A DNA stretch of 64,000 nt from Herbiconiux sp. L3-i23 (GTDB lineage Bacteria; Actinomycetota; Actinomycetes; Actinomycetales; Microbacteriaceae), in NCBI RefSeq assembly GCF_023734115.1, contig NZ_AP025737.1, forward strand, positions 1,736,001 to 1,800,000. The letters run 5' to 3'. This document shows, one piece after another, positions 1 to 10,428 of this stretch; positions within the stretch are counted from its first letter, which is position 1, and every line of letters begins with the position of its first letter. A model generated the notes under the pieces. The model searched no databases and was not told where the DNA came from. It worked only from the letters and a program-made list of their open reading frames with translations. The position numbers were made by a program, and so were the translations under genes.

Positions 1-1377
1 TACATCTCGCACCGCATCGAGGTCGTCACGCGGCGCACGCGCTACCGCCTCGACCGCCGGCGCGAACGACTGCACCTCGTCGAGGGTCTGCTCGTCGCGA
101 TCCTCGACATCGACGAGGTCATCCAGGTCATCCGCAGCAGCGACGACTCCGAGGCCGCGCGGACACGGCTGGTGCAGGTCTTCGACCTCTCGCAGGTCCA
201 GGCCGAGTACATCCTCGAACTGCGTCTACGCCGCCTCACCCGCTTCTCGCGGATCGAGCTCGAGACCGAGCGCGACGAGCTGCGTGCCGAAATCGCCTAC
301 CTCGAGGAGCTCCTCGGCAGCGATCAGAAGCTGCGGGAGCTCGTGTCCGACGAGCTCGACGCGACCGCCGAGAAGTACGGCACGCCCCGTCGCACGCTCC
401 TCACCGAGGCGCCCGCCTCCGCCGCCGGCAGTGCCCGCGGCAAGAAGGCGGCCGTGTCGCTCGAGATCGCCGACGTCCCGGGCATCGTGCTGCTGTCGAC
501 GACGGGGCGGGCGGTCCGCGTCGACCTGCCCGACGGCGGTTCGCTCGAACGTCCCGCGCGCCGCAGCAAGCACGACGCCATCCTGTCGCAGATCGCAGGA
601 TCGAGCCGCGGTGAGCTCGGCGCCGTGACCTCGACGGGACGCGTCGTCCGCTTCACCCCGGTCGACCTCCCGTCGGTTCCATCGAACTCGGTGCAGCTCG
701 CGGCCGGTGCGAAGATCGCCGACTACCTCGGACTGCCGAAGAACGAGCGGGTGCTCGCCCTCGTCTCGCTCACCAGCGACGAGCCGATCGCGCTCGGCAC
801 GAAGACCGGAGTGGTGAAGCGGGTCAGCACCGGCGCCTACCCGAACAAGCCCGATTTCGAGGTCATCGCCCTGAAGAAGGGCGACGAGGTCGTCGGCGCC
901 GTGCAGACGCCCGATGAGGCCGAGCTCGTCTTCGTGAGCAGCGACGCCCAGCTCCTGCACTACGCCGCCGCGCTCGTGCGACCGCAGGGCGTGTCCGCCG
1001 GAGGCATGGCCGGCATCAACCTGTCGGCCGACGCGACCGCCATCTTCTTCGGAGCCGTCGCGAAGCCCGAGCACGCGGTGGTCGCGACCATCTCGACCTC
1101 GTCGGCGGCGCTGCCCGGAACCGACAACGGGCGCGCCAAGGTCTCGCTCTTCGTCGACTTCCCGGCGAAGGGGCGCGCGACCGGCGGCGTTCGCTCGCAC
1201 TCGTTCCTCAAGGGCGAGGATGCGCTGGCGCTGGCGTGGGTCGGCACCGACCCGGCTTACGCCCTCGGCTCCGACGGCGCGGTGCGCTCGCTGCCCGACC
1301 CGGGTGCGCGTCGCGACGCGTCCGGCGTCGCTCTCGACGCCGCGGTGGCATCGATCGGCTCCCCCGTCGCGAGCTGA
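1..1377 (+). CDS. parC: DNA topoisomerase IV subunit A, C-terminal part (5' end outside window)
   Basis: The frame is open from base 1 to the TGA at 1375-1377, giving about 458 residues of the C-terminal half of a type IIA topoisomerase A subunit. The start of the window covers the end of the breakage-reunion domain and its coiled coil (QVQAEYILELRLRRLTR, then an acidic/basic heptad-rich stretch). The rest is a six-bladed beta-pinwheel made of repeated blades (for example TGRAVRVDLP, TGRVVRF, KTGVVKRVS, DNGRAKVSL). I see no GyrA box (QRRGGKG-like) in the pinwheel, which favours topoisomerase IV over gyrase; the nearby convergent parE agrees. It should act with ParE in decatenating daughter chromosomes. 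The catalytic tyrosine region lies outside the window. Confidence 0.9.
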   Translation, partial: YISHRIEVVTRRTRYRLDRRRERLHLVEGLLVAILDIDEVIQVIRSSDDSEAARTRLVQVFDLSQVQAEYILELRLRRLTRFSRIELETERDELRAEIAYLEELLGSDQKLRELVSDELDATAEKYGTPRRTLLTEAPASAAGSARGKKAAVSLEIADVPGIVLLSTTGRAVRVDLPDGGSLERPARRSKHDAILSQIAGSSRGELGAVTSTGRVVRFTPVDLPSVPSNSVQLAAGAKIADYLGLPKNERVLALVSLTSDEPIALGTKTGVVKRVSTGAYPNKPDFEVIALKKGDEVVGAVQTPDEAELVFVSSDAQLLHYAAALVRPQGVSAGGMAGINLSADATAIFFGAVAKPEHAVVATISTSSAALPGTDNGRAKVSLFVDFPAKGRATGGVRSHSFLKGEDALALAWVGTDPAYALGSDGAVRSLPDPGARRDASGVALDAAVASIGSPVAS

Positions 1378-1384
1378 GACGCGG

Positions 1385-1807
1385 TCAGGCGGTCTGGCCG
1401 CCGCCCGCGATGTTGACGAGCCACTGGATGCCGTAGCGGTCGGTGAGCATGCCGAAGCTGTCGCCCCACGGCGCCTTCTGCAGCTCCTGCGACACCTCGG
1501 CGCCCTCCGACAGCCCCGACCAGAAGCGGGTCAGCTCGGCCTCGTCGTCTCCGCTCAGCGATGCGCTCACCTGGTGTCCCGGATGGAACTCCATGCCGGT
1601 CGGCACGTCGGCGCCCATCAAAGTCAGTCCGCCGGGAGTCGTCAGCTGCGAGTGCATGATCAGGTCCTCCTCGCCGGGCTCCGTCGGCATCTGGAACTCG
1701 CGGAAGGTGTTGCCGATCAGTTCCCCACCGAAGACCGACCGGTAGAACTCCATCGCCTCCTTCGCCTGTCCACGGAAGTTGAAGTACGGGTTCAGGAGCG
1801 TCGGCAT
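1385..1807 (-). CDS. VOC (glyoxalase/PhnB-like) family protein
   Basis: A 140-residue single-domain protein of the PhnB/YjdN-like vicinal oxygen chelate superfamily. It begins LLNPYFNFRGQAKEAMEFYRS, has the typical F-GG strand (VFGGEL), the central H-S-Q strand, and ends with the DRYGIQWLVN strand of this family. An in-frame ATG lies 15 bases upstream at 1822. I chose 1807 because AAGGTGG lies five bases before it, and a family member normally begins at the MPTLL-like strand. It lies between convergent parC and parE on the parE strand. The substrate is unknown; such proteins include resistance proteins and demethylubiquinone-methyltransferase-like folds, and nothing here decides between them. 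Confidence 0.8.
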   Translation of the reverse strand: MPTLLNPYFNFRGQAKEAMEFYRSVFGGELIGNTFREFQMPTEPGEEDLIMHSQLTTPGGLTLMGADVPTGMEFHPGHQVSASLSGDDEAELTRFWSGLSEGAEVSQELQKAPWGDSFGMLTDRYGIQWLVNIAGGGQTA

Positions 1808-1903
1808 GGCGTCCACCTTCATCGTCGAGAGGAGAATGTGGACAGCGTATAGCCGACGACGGCGCCTGTCACCGCCCGCCCAGGATCAACCTGGCGAGGC
1901 GTT

Positions 1904-1954
1904 GCTACGCGTCGCCTGTTCTTCCGCCGCTACGCGTCGCCTCTTCTTCCGCCG

Positions 1955-1964
<10 letters not shown>
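1904..1964. repeat. 25-bp tandem duplication at the 3' end of parE
   Basis: Two 25-bp units (1904-1928 and 1929-1953) differ at one base, and a partial third unit (1954-1964) covers the parE stop codon and last codons. All units begin GCTACGCGTCG. The stop codon TAG of parE is inside the last unit, so its tail sequence is copied twice downstream. The unit length is not a multiple of three, and the copies lie outside the reading frame. Confidence 0.85.
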
Positions 1965-4048
<2,084 letters not shown>

Positions 4049-4210
4049 CTCGTCAGGGTAATCGCCGCCTCCGACCTCGCCGGCGCTCCACGCCGGGGCT
4101 CGGCCGGCTCGAGGCGATGAGCGCCCCGGAATTCGAACGTGTAACGATCCGCTACGCGCACAGCGAAACGGCGACACACTGGGCGAACACGGAACAAAGG
4201 CGTGCTTTCA

Positions 4211-4239
4211 TTGTTCAACTCAAGTGACGGACTTTACTA
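4211..4239 (+). promoter_or_regulatory. possible promoter of the DUF7455 gene
   Basis: TTGTTC at 4211-4216 and a weak TTTACT/TTACTA element at 4233-4239 have 16-17 bases between them and lie about 20 bases before the GTG/ATG region of the next gene. The -10 match is poor, so this is only a candidate. Confidence 0.3.
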
Positions 4240-4256
4240 GCGACGAGGAGCCGCAC

Positions 4257-4481
4257 ATGTCGAACACCGCAACAGACGCGCTGGACGCTCCCGCCTACGA
4301 GCTGACGGCGCTCGACCGCTGCGACAGCTGTGGCGCCCAGGCCTACATCCGAGTGGAGCTCGGCAGCGGAGAGCTGCTGTTCTGCGCCCACCACGGCAAG
4401 AAGTACCAGGACAAGCTCGAGGGCGTCGCCCGCAGCTGGCACGACGAGTCGAGCAAGCTGCTCGAGGACACGCGCTCCTGA
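4257..4481 (+). CDS. DUF7455-type small zinc-ribbon-like protein
   Basis: A 74-residue protein. The central part carries CDSCGAQAY, a hydrophobic strand (IRVELGSGELLF) and CAHHGKKY. Two CxxC/CxxH pairs of this kind suggest a small metal-binding ribbon. This matches a conserved actinobacterial family often located close to the principal sigma factor gene and parE, as I recall it; its function is unknown. An upstream ATG exists at 4224, but GAGGAG ends six bases before the ATG at 4257, so I use that start. It is transcribed away from parE and ends at a strong hairpin terminator. Confidence 0.82.
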   Translation: MSNTATDALDAPAYELTALDRCDSCGAQAYIRVELGSGELLFCAHHGKKYQDKLEGVARSWHDESSKLLEDTRS

Positions 4482-4498
4482 TCTTCCGAACGAACGAA

Positions 4499-4530
4499 GA
4501 AAGGCCCACCGGTTCGCCGGTGGGCCTTTC
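4499..4530. terminator. bidirectional hairpin terminator
   Basis: A perfect 14-bp stem (GAAAGGCCCACCGG, loop TTCG) and its complement end in a short T run on either strand. It lies 18 bases after the DUF7455 stop and just beyond the convergent MarR gene, so it can serve both. Confidence 0.9.
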
Positions 4531-4556
4531 TCGTCGCTGAGAGGTGGACGTCCGAG

Positions 4557-5042
4557 TCACACCGCCTTGTCGAAGGACTGCGCGAGTTCGTGGAAGAACT
4601 CGGCGATGACCTTGAGGTCCTTCGCGGACTTCGACTTCGCGGCGGCGACGACGAGCTCTTCGTACTCGACGTAGTTGCCTTCGATACTGCGCTTGCCCGT
4701 GTCGGTCAGCGCGATGAGGGTGCTACGACGGTCGGACGGGTTGGCTCGACGCTCGATGGCGCCATTCGCCTCGAGTCGGTCGAGCAGGGCGGTGACCGCG
4801 CCCGTCGACAGGTCGAGGTGGGCCGCGAGGGCCTTCGGCGTCAAGACGCCGCCCGCCTCGAGGACGTAGGACATCGCCTGCATCTCGGTCATGCCGACTC
4901 CGAGGCCGGCGGCGAAGCGGCGACGCAGAGCATCGACGGCGCGCACGAACTCGGCGGACGCCACCAAAGCGGCGTTGTATGGCGAGTCGGGGTCGAACCC
5001 ACCCGCAGGTGCGGTGGACTGGGTCTCATCAGAGGTGCTCAT
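4557..5042 (-). CDS. MarR family transcriptional regulator
   Basis: A 161-residue winged-helix regulator. The recognition region is LTPKALAAHLDLSTGAVTALLDRLEANGAIERR and the wing is PSDRRSTLIALTDTGKR, both typical of MarR. The frame is open from 5135, but I use the ATG at 5042 because GGAAGAAG precedes it and the longer N-terminus would be encoded by operator-like DNA. It is divergent from the SipW-type surface protein, and the space between them is full of dyads, so it probably represses itself and perhaps its neighbour. Its ligand cannot be told from sequence. Confidence 0.88.
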   Translation of the reverse strand: MSTSDETQSTAPAGGFDPDSPYNAALVASAEFVRAVDALRRRFAAGLGVGMTEMQAMSYVLEAGGVLTPKALAAHLDLSTGAVTALLDRLEANGAIERRANPSDRRSTLIALTDTGKRSIEGNYVEYEELVVAAAKSKSAKDLKVIAEFFHELAQSFDKAV

Positions 5043-5086
5043 CGTCTTCTTCCGTCGTAGTGACCCTACAACAAAGTAGTCAGATG

Positions 5087-5156
5087 ACAAAGAAACTGGA
5101 GCGTCAAACTTCTTGATCATCGAATAGTTTGACAATCAAGTTTCTTGGTCATAGTG
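5087..5156. promoter_or_regulatory. divergent promoter region with MarR-type dyads
   Basis: GTCAAACT (5103-5110) and AGTTTGAC (5126-5133) form an inverted repeat. A second dyad, TGAC-N3-CAAG-N3-CTTG-N-TCA, spans about 5131-5152, and a related half site AAAGAAACT lies near 5090. The right arm overlaps TTGACA (5129-5134), which has a -10-like CATAGT 16 bases later for the rightward gene. Leftward, TTGTCA and TAGGGT with 16 bases between could serve the MarR gene. The overlap of dyad and -35 box suggests repression by the adjacent MarR protein. Confidence 0.55.
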
Positions 5157-5231
5157 TTTCTTGCGTGCCGAGGTAATCGGCGCCGACCGGGCTCATGGGG
5201 GGAACGGTCGAAAGATCTTTGGAGCCCTTTC

Positions 5232-5843
5232 GTGTCGACCACTCGCGCCATCCGCACGTCCCGCATCATCAAGTGGGCGGCCATCCCGGCCGCGCTGCTC
5301 CTCTCCGGAGCGACCATCGCCCAGGCCTCGTACTCGGCCTTCTCCGCCACCACGTCGAACACCGGCAACAGCTGGACCGCCGGCACCGTCGCACTCGCCG
5401 ACGACGACTCGAGCACCGCGCTCTTCACCACCGCGAACGCCTCGAACCTGAAGCCCGGCTCGACCGGGGTCAAGTGCATCGCGGTCAGCTCGTCGGGCAC
5501 GCTGCCCGCCGCCGTCAAGCTGTACGGCACCAACGCGGCGACGACCAACGCACTGAGCTCGAGCATCAACCTCAGCATCGTGCAGGGCACCGGAGGCGGC
5601 TTCGGCTCCTGCAGCGGCTTCGCGCCTCTCGCGTCGGGCTCGTCGCTGTTCAGCGGAACCCTCGCGAACTTCGCGACCACCTACACCGGCTACTCCAACG
5701 GTCTCGGCAACTGGGCGCCCACCGGCGCCGCGACCGAGACCCGCACCTACCAGATCACCTACACGGTCGACGCGGCCGCACCCAACACCACTCAGGGCGG
5801 CACCGCGGCTCTCGGCTTCACCTGGGAGAGCCAGAACAGCTGA
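5232..5843 (+). CDS. secreted protein with SipW-type signal peptide (TasA/camelysin-like class)
   Basis: A 203-residue exported protein. A basic N-terminus (TTRAIRTSRIIKW) leads to a hydrophobic stretch (AAIPAALLLSGATIAQA). The segment YSAFSATTSNTGNSWTAGTV follows, the hallmark just after the cleavage site in SipW-cognate proteins such as TasA and camelysin. The mature part is Ser/Thr/Gly-rich, with two cysteines (VKCIAVS, FGSCSGF), and is probably all-beta. I use the GTG at 5232, with GGAG seven bases before it, rather than the upstream ATG at 5145 that would start inside the promoter. The next gene encodes a SipW-like signal peptidase, its likely processing enzyme. Whether the product forms fibres is inference. 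Confidence 0.8.
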   Translation: MSTTRAIRTSRIIKWAAIPAALLLSGATIAQASYSAFSATTSNTGNSWTAGTVALADDDSSTALFTTANASNLKPGSTGVKCIAVSSSGTLPAAVKLYGTNAATTNALSSSINLSIVQGTGGGFGSCSGFAPLASGSSLFSGTLANFATTYTGYSNGLGNWAPTGAATETRTYQITYTVDAAAPNTTQGGTAALGFTWESQNS

Positions 5844-5883
5844 GTTCACGAGTAGACGACGACGGAGGAAGGGGGATCTCCTG

Positions 5884-7305
5884 ATGGCAACGCTCGAACG
5901 CACGCGGGACTCCCGTCCCCGTCGCGCCGCCACCGTGGCGACGGCACTGGTCGCCGGCACCGCCCGCGCCGCACTGCTGTCGATGGCCGCTCTGCTGCTC
6001 TGGGCCGCGGTTCCCGCGGCCTGGGGGTGGACGCCGACGACGATCCAGAGCGATTCGATGGCGCCCGCGATCCGCACCGGCGACGTGATCGTCTCGATGC
6101 CGCTCGGTGCGGACGAGGTGGTTCCGGGGCTCGACCTCCTGGTGCACGATCCCGACCACCCCGACCGGCTGCGGTTCCACCGCTTCGTCAGCTACGGCGA
6201 CGACGGCCGGCTCACCCTCAAAGGCGACGCCAACGCCGAACCCGACTCCTCGACGGTCGCCCCGACCGACGTGGTCGGGGTGGGAGTCCTGAGGGTCCCC
6301 TACATCGGGCTGCCCATCGTCTGGATCCGCGACGGCCAGGTCGTCCCGCTCGCCGTCACCGGCGCGATCGTGCTCGCCCTGCTCGGTCTCGCCCGACTCG
6401 GCCGGTCCTCGGACAGTGAAGGGCCCCGAACCCCGCGCCCGTCCGCGCGGCGCCGCCCCCGCCGTCCGGCTTTCGGGCGCGGTCTCGTCGGCGCCGTCAC
6501 CGCGGCCTCCGCCATCGCGGTCGTCGTCGCGGCGGTCACCGTCACCGCTCCGCCCGCCAGCGCCGCGTTCGCCTCGGCCTCCCCGAACCCCTCGTCGACG
6601 CTCGGTGCCGCCGCGACTTACGACTGCCTCACCGCTACGGCTCCCGACTCGCCGTTCCTCTCCTACCGCTTCCCCGAGACGACCGGAACGACCGCGGCGG
6701 ATTCCTCCGGCAACGGCCGCACCGGCACCCTGAACGGCGGGATCAGCAGGGTCGCCGGCGGGTGCGTCGGCGGCAGCTCGCCCTATGTCACCCTCGACGG
6801 AATCAACGACTTCGTCTCGACCCCGACGCTGGTCACGGCCCCCAACACGTTCTCCGTGGAGATGTGGTTCCAGACGACGACCGCGCGCGGTGGCCGCCTC
6901 ATCGGCTTCGGCAACTCGCAGACGGGAACGTCGACCAACACCGACCGGCACATCTACATGACGAACGCGGGCAAGCTCAGCTTCGGAGTCGCCCCCGGCG
7001 GTACCCGCACCGTCATCGCATCCCCGATCTCGTACAACGACGGCGCCTGGCACCACGTCGTCGCCACGCTGCAGTCGTCGGGCGGCATGTCGCTGTACGT
7101 CGACGGCACCCGCGTCGCCCAGAACACCTCGGTCACGACCGCGCGGTCGGCGTCGGGCTACTGGCGGATGGGCAACGACATCCTGACGAACTGGACCGGC
7201 GCGCCGACCAGCACGTTCTTCGCCGGCTCCGTTGACGGCGCTGCGGTCTACACCACCGCTCTCACTCAGACGCAGATCTCGGCCCACTACACCGCGGGCC
7301 GCTGA
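5884..7305 (+). CDS. SipW-like signal peptidase I fused to a LamG (jellyroll) domain
   Basis: A 473-residue multidomain protein. Residues 30-49 are a membrane segment. The S26 peptidase domain follows with catalytic Ser58 (QSDSMAPAI), a His at 99 (RFHRF) in place of the lysine of ordinary SPase I, and the GDAN box at 114-117; the Ser/His form is that of SipW, archaeal and ER enzymes. A second membrane segment lies at 153-172. After a basic linker (SARRRPRRPAFGRG), residues 200-230 look like another signal peptide, ending in PASAAFASA. The C-terminal 220 residues are a LamG/concanavalin-like fold (YVTLDGINDFVS, FSVEMWFQ, WHHVVATL, LYVDGTRVA). It lies 40 bases after the presumed substrate gene. 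The single frame, free of stops, argues against a sequencing fusion. Confidence 0.82.
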   Translation: MATLERTRDSRPRRAATVATALVAGTARAALLSMAALLLWAAVPAAWGWTPTTIQSDSMAPAIRTGDVIVSMPLGADEVVPGLDLLVHDPDHPDRLRFHRFVSYGDDGRLTLKGDANAEPDSSTVAPTDVVGVGVLRVPYIGLPIVWIRDGQVVPLAVTGAIVLALLGLARLGRSSDSEGPRTPRPSARRRPRRPAFGRGLVGAVTAASAIAVVVAAVTVTAPPASAAFASASPNPSSTLGAAATYDCLTATAPDSPFLSYRFPETTGTTAADSSGNGRTGTLNGGISRVAGGCVGGSSPYVTLDGINDFVSTPTLVTAPNTFSVEMWFQTTTARGGRLIGFGNSQTGTSTNTDRHIYMTNAGKLSFGVAPGGTRTVIASPISYNDGAWHHVVATLQSSGGMSLYVDGTRVAQNTSVTTARSASGYWRMGNDILTNWTGAPTSTFFAGSVDGAAVYTTALTQTQISAHYTAGR

Positions 7306-7329
7306 CCCGACACCTCGCACCACGCCTCC

Positions 7330-7370
7330 GGCGCCGATCCGACTCCGCACCCGTGAGCCGGATCGGTGCC
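7330..7370. terminator. hairpin between convergent genes
   Basis: GGCGCCGATCCG (7330-7341) pairs with CGGATCGGTGCC (7359-7370) over 12 bp with one G-U pair and a 17-base loop. It lies 25 bases after the peptidase-LamG stop and 45 bases beyond the convergent HAD gene. No U-tract is visible. Confidence 0.5.
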
Positions 7371-7414
7371 GTTCATCGGCCGTATGCTCGCGACGACCGT
7401 CCTCTAGGAACGCG

Positions 7415-8293
7415 TCAGCGCAGCGCGAGCGCCTCGACCCAGCGCCGCAGCAGCTCGGCACCGGCCTCGTCGTGGATCCGGCTTCCCATTACCTCGACGG
7501 GGTACGGCCGCTCGAGGATGCCGTCGCTCGGGCGCACATCGACATGGGCGACGTCGAACCCCGCACCGTGCAGGTGGTCGGCCATCAGATAGTCGCTGCG
7601 CGAGTCGCCGACCGTCCTCCACCGACGCGGCAGCTCGCCGCGCGTCGCGAAGTAGGCGAGCGCGCGCTGCGCACCCCGATCCTTGTCGAGGGCGACCGAC
7701 TCGATGTCGGTCGAAATGATCGTCGGGTCGAACCGGAACGGCACCTCGCCGTTGGCGTCGGGGCGCTCCTCGGCACCGTTGCGGATGCCGAGACCGTGCA
7801 CGGCGATGATCTCGAACGCGTCGGCGTCGAACCGCCGCTGCGCGTCCCGATACCGTTCGCGGTCGACATCGGTGCGCTGCTCGACCGAGATCATGGCGCG
7901 CTTGGTCTCGTCGAAGAACATCGTGTCCTCGTACCGGCGGTTCACGAGATCGCGGATCTCGGCGATCACCTCGACCGGGAAGACGACCGACTCATCGACC
8001 GTGACGGCCGCCAACCCGTCGGCGCCGATCTCGGCCCACACTCCGCCCTTCTCGAACACCCCGAACATGCCGGCCCCGCCCTCCGCGAGCGCCGGCGCGA
8101 GACCGGCGGCGAGCAGGGGTTCGACTACCTGAGTGGCGATGAACGCGTCGGACCGGCCGGTGATGAAGGCGATCGGAACTCCACCGCGGGCGAGGGTGAC
8201 GAGATCGTCGAGGATGCCCGGGATCGCGACCGTCCGTGACTCGGGGCTGGCGATGGGTCCGTCGACGTCGAAGAGCAGTCCGAGTTCAGGCAC
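7415..8293 (-). CDS. HAD-superfamily hydrolase
   Basis: A 292-residue HAD phosphatase. Motif I is LLFDVDGPIAS with the nucleophile and acid aspartates, motif II is IAFITGRSD, and motif IV is near the end (TVGDSRSDYLMADHL). A large cap between motifs II and III makes it resemble the IIB/sugar-phosphatase group. The substrate cannot be assigned; the family includes trehalose- and sucrose-phosphate phosphatases. The start is a GTG (VPELGLLFDVDG). GGGGGA abuts it, which is too close for an ordinary Shine-Dalgarno site. It is followed by a dienelactone hydrolase-like gene in the upstream direction on the same strand, 51 bases apart. Confidence 0.8.
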   Translation of the reverse strand: MPELGLLFDVDGPIASPESRTVAIPGILDDLVTLARGGVPIAFITGRSDAFIATQVVEPLLAAGLAPALAEGGAGMFGVFEKGGVWAEIGADGLAAVTVDESVVFPVEVIAEIRDLVNRRYEDTMFFDETKRAMISVEQRTDVDRERYRDAQRRFDADAFEIIAVHGLGIRNGAEERPDANGEVPFRFDPTIISTDIESVALDKDRGAQRALAYFATRGELPRRWRTVGDSRSDYLMADHLHGAGFDVAHVDVRPSDGILERPYPVEVMGSRIHDEAGAELLRRWVEALALR

Positions 8294-8344
8294 TCCCCCA
8301 TCTTCGCCTACCGGCCGGGGCGCGGAGCGCCATGTCGTCAGCCC

Positions 8345-8923
8345 TCAGAGACGCGCGAGGAATTGGGCCGCGCGGGTCTCGGCCAGCGCGGTCGACTCGG
8401 CGTCGTATTCATTCGGCAGGGTCGGGTCGGTGAACAGGTGCCCCGCACCCGGATATTCGAACAGCTCGACCGCGGCACCCGCCTCCTGCGCCTCGACGGC
8501 GAAGCGTTCGGTCCAGGGTCCGTCGCGGTAGGGGTCGTTCTCGGTGAGGTGGATCTGCACCGCCGTCGCGCCCGGCCAGGCTTCGAGACCGAACGCCTCG
8601 AGCGGAAGGGCGCCCGCGAAGAGAATGCTGCCCGCGACGGTGCGCTGCGTCGCCACCCATTGCGCCATGCCCGCACCGTTCGAGAACCCCGCGGTGACGA
8701 ACCCGTCGGGCAGGTCGGCCGTGGCGGTGACAGCTTTGTCCATCAACACCGGGAAGGTGATCTCGTCGACGAACGCGCTCGCCTCCTCGTAGTCGTCGAA
8801 GACGCGGCCGTCGTACTGGTCGACGACCAGCACATCGTGCCCGTCCCGCCTCCATCGGTCTGCCATGTCGGTGACACCGCGGCGCACCCCGAGGACGGAG
8901 TGGAACAGGGCGATCGTGGTCAT
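8345..8923 (-). CDS. dienelactone hydrolase family alpha/beta hydrolase
   Basis: A 192-residue alpha/beta hydrolase of the dienelactone hydrolase type. The nucleophile elbow is GFSNGAGMAQW, with serine where classical dienelactone hydrolase has cysteine. The acid is probably in HLTENDPYRDG, and the catalytic histidine lies in YPGAGHLFTDP. The length is shorter than the 230-odd residues of typical family members, but the core appears complete. The natural substrate is unknown; many such enzymes are general esterases. Confidence 0.8.
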   Translation of the reverse strand: MTTIALFHSVLGVRRGVTDMADRWRRDGHDVLVVDQYDGRVFDDYEEASAFVDEITFPVLMDKAVTATADLPDGFVTAGFSNGAGMAQWVATQRTVAGSILFAGALPLEAFGLEAWPGATAVQIHLTENDPYRDGPWTERFAVEAQEAGAAVELFEYPGAGHLFTDPTLPNEYDAESTALAETRAAQFLARL

Positions 8924-8984
8924 CGGCGACTCTCCATTCTTCGACGGACCCCTCCGTCGATCCGGCTTGGCATGATGCGTCGCC

Positions 8985-10415
8985 TCAACGCAGATCCTTG
9001 TCGAGGTTCTCCTCGTCGACGGCGGAGCTCCGCGAGTATCCGCGCACGCGGCGGTCGACGTAGGTGACGACCCAGAGGAGGACGCCGAGGACGAGCAGGA
9101 TGCCGGCGATCGAGTACTGCTCGATGTCGCGTCCCGACGTCCAGGGCAGGACCAGGTAGGCGCAGGCGATCGCTCCGACGATGGGCAGCGCCGTCGGCGT
9201 GCGGAAGTGCGAATGCTCGACGGGTTGGCGGCGGAGCACGAGCACGGCGACGTTCACGACGGCGAAGACGGCGAGCAGCAGCAGCGAGGTGGTGCCGCCG
9301 AGGAGCACCGCGATCGGGTTGTCGGGGTCGATGGACACGAACGAAGTGAGGCCGAGCGCGATGACGGTCGTGAACAGGATCGCCGCCCACGGGGTCCGCC
9401 GTCCCGGCAGCACCTTCGACAGGAAGGGCGGGAGCACGCCCTGCTTGCTCATGCCGTAGAGCAGGCGGCTCGCCATCATCATGTTGATCAGCGCGCTGTT
9501 GGCGACGGCGAAGAGCGAGATGAACGGGATCAGCGAGCTGATCGGGAAGTCCGGCGCCGCCGTCTCGACCACGGTGACGAGAGGCGTGTCGTTGCCGGCG
9601 AGCTCACCCACCGGGACGACGGCGACCGCGACGATCGAGACGAGCACGTACACCACCGCGGTGATGCCGAGACCCGTCAGCATGATGCGCGGGAAGATGC
9701 GGTTCGGCTCCTTCGTCTCCTCCGCCATGTTCACCGAGTCCTCGAAGCCGACCATCGCGAAGAAGGCGAGCGAGGTCGCGGCGCTGACGGCGAGGAACAG
9801 GTTCTTGCCATCGGGGGTCTCGAACGCGACGACCCGCGAGAAGTCGGCCTGGCCGCCGAAGATCGCGAAGAAGCTGATGAAGACGACCAGCAGCAGGCCC
9901 GAGAGCTCGATGAGGGTCAGCACGACGTTGAGGCCGACGCTCTCGGCGACGCCGCGGAGGTTGACGGCCGCGATCAGCAGCATGAACGCGAGGGCGATGA
10001 ACAAGGCGGTGCCCGCCGATTCGCCGAGGCCGAATCCGATCGCGAAGTTGCTCGCGAATGCGCCGGCCGCCGCCGACGCCGAGGTGATGCCCGACGACAT
10101 GACGGTGAAGCAGACGAGGAAGGTGAGGAAGTGGATGCCGAACGCCTTGTGCGCGTACAGGGCGGCCCCCGCTGCTTGCGGGAACTTGGTGACCAGTTCG
10201 AGGTAGCTGCATGCGGTGACGAGCGCGACGAGGAAGGCGACGATGAACGGCAGCCATGCCGCACCGCCCACTTCCGCGGCGACCTGTCCGGTGAGCGCGT
10301 AGATGCCGGTGCCGAGGATGTCGCCGATGATGAACAGCAGCAGCAGCTTGGGCCCCATCACCCGCTTGAGTTCGGGCCCGTCGGTGTCGACGGTCCTCTT
10401 ATCGGTCAGCGCCAT
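8985..10415 (-). CDS. APC superfamily amino acid permease
   Basis: A 476-residue polytopic membrane protein with about twelve hydrophobic segments. The first helix has the APC hallmark (FIIGDILGTGIYALTGQVA), where unwound helix residues bind the substrate amino group. Helix 6 has FFAMVGFEDSVNMAEETKEP, the conserved segment before the cytoplasmic loop in this family. The C-terminal tail is charged. The ATG at 10415 fits the N-terminal charged leader (MALTDKRTVDTDGPELKRVMG). It resembles the YfnA-like cationic/branched amino acid permeases, but the substrate is not decidable. A 14-bp palindrome lies 14 bases before the start and may control it. Confidence 0.88.
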   Translation of the reverse strand: MALTDKRTVDTDGPELKRVMGPKLLLLFIIGDILGTGIYALTGQVAAEVGGAAWLPFIVAFLVALVTACSYLELVTKFPQAAGAALYAHKAFGIHFLTFLVCFTVMSSGITSASAAAGAFASNFAIGFGLGESAGTALFIALAFMLLIAAVNLRGVAESVGLNVVLTLIELSGLLLVVFISFFAIFGGQADFSRVVAFETPDGKNLFLAVSAATSLAFFAMVGFEDSVNMAEETKEPNRIFPRIMLTGLGITAVVYVLVSIVAVAVVPVGELAGNDTPLVTVVETAAPDFPISSLIPFISLFAVANSALINMMMASRLLYGMSKQGVLPPFLSKVLPGRRTPWAAILFTTVIALGLTSFVSIDPDNPIAVLLGGTTSLLLLAVFAVVNVAVLVLRRQPVEHSHFRTPTALPIVGAIACAYLVLPWTSGRDIEQYSIAGILLVLGVLLWVVTYVDRRVRGYSRSSAVDEENLDKDLR

Positions 10416-10428
10416 GCTCGGATCCCTT

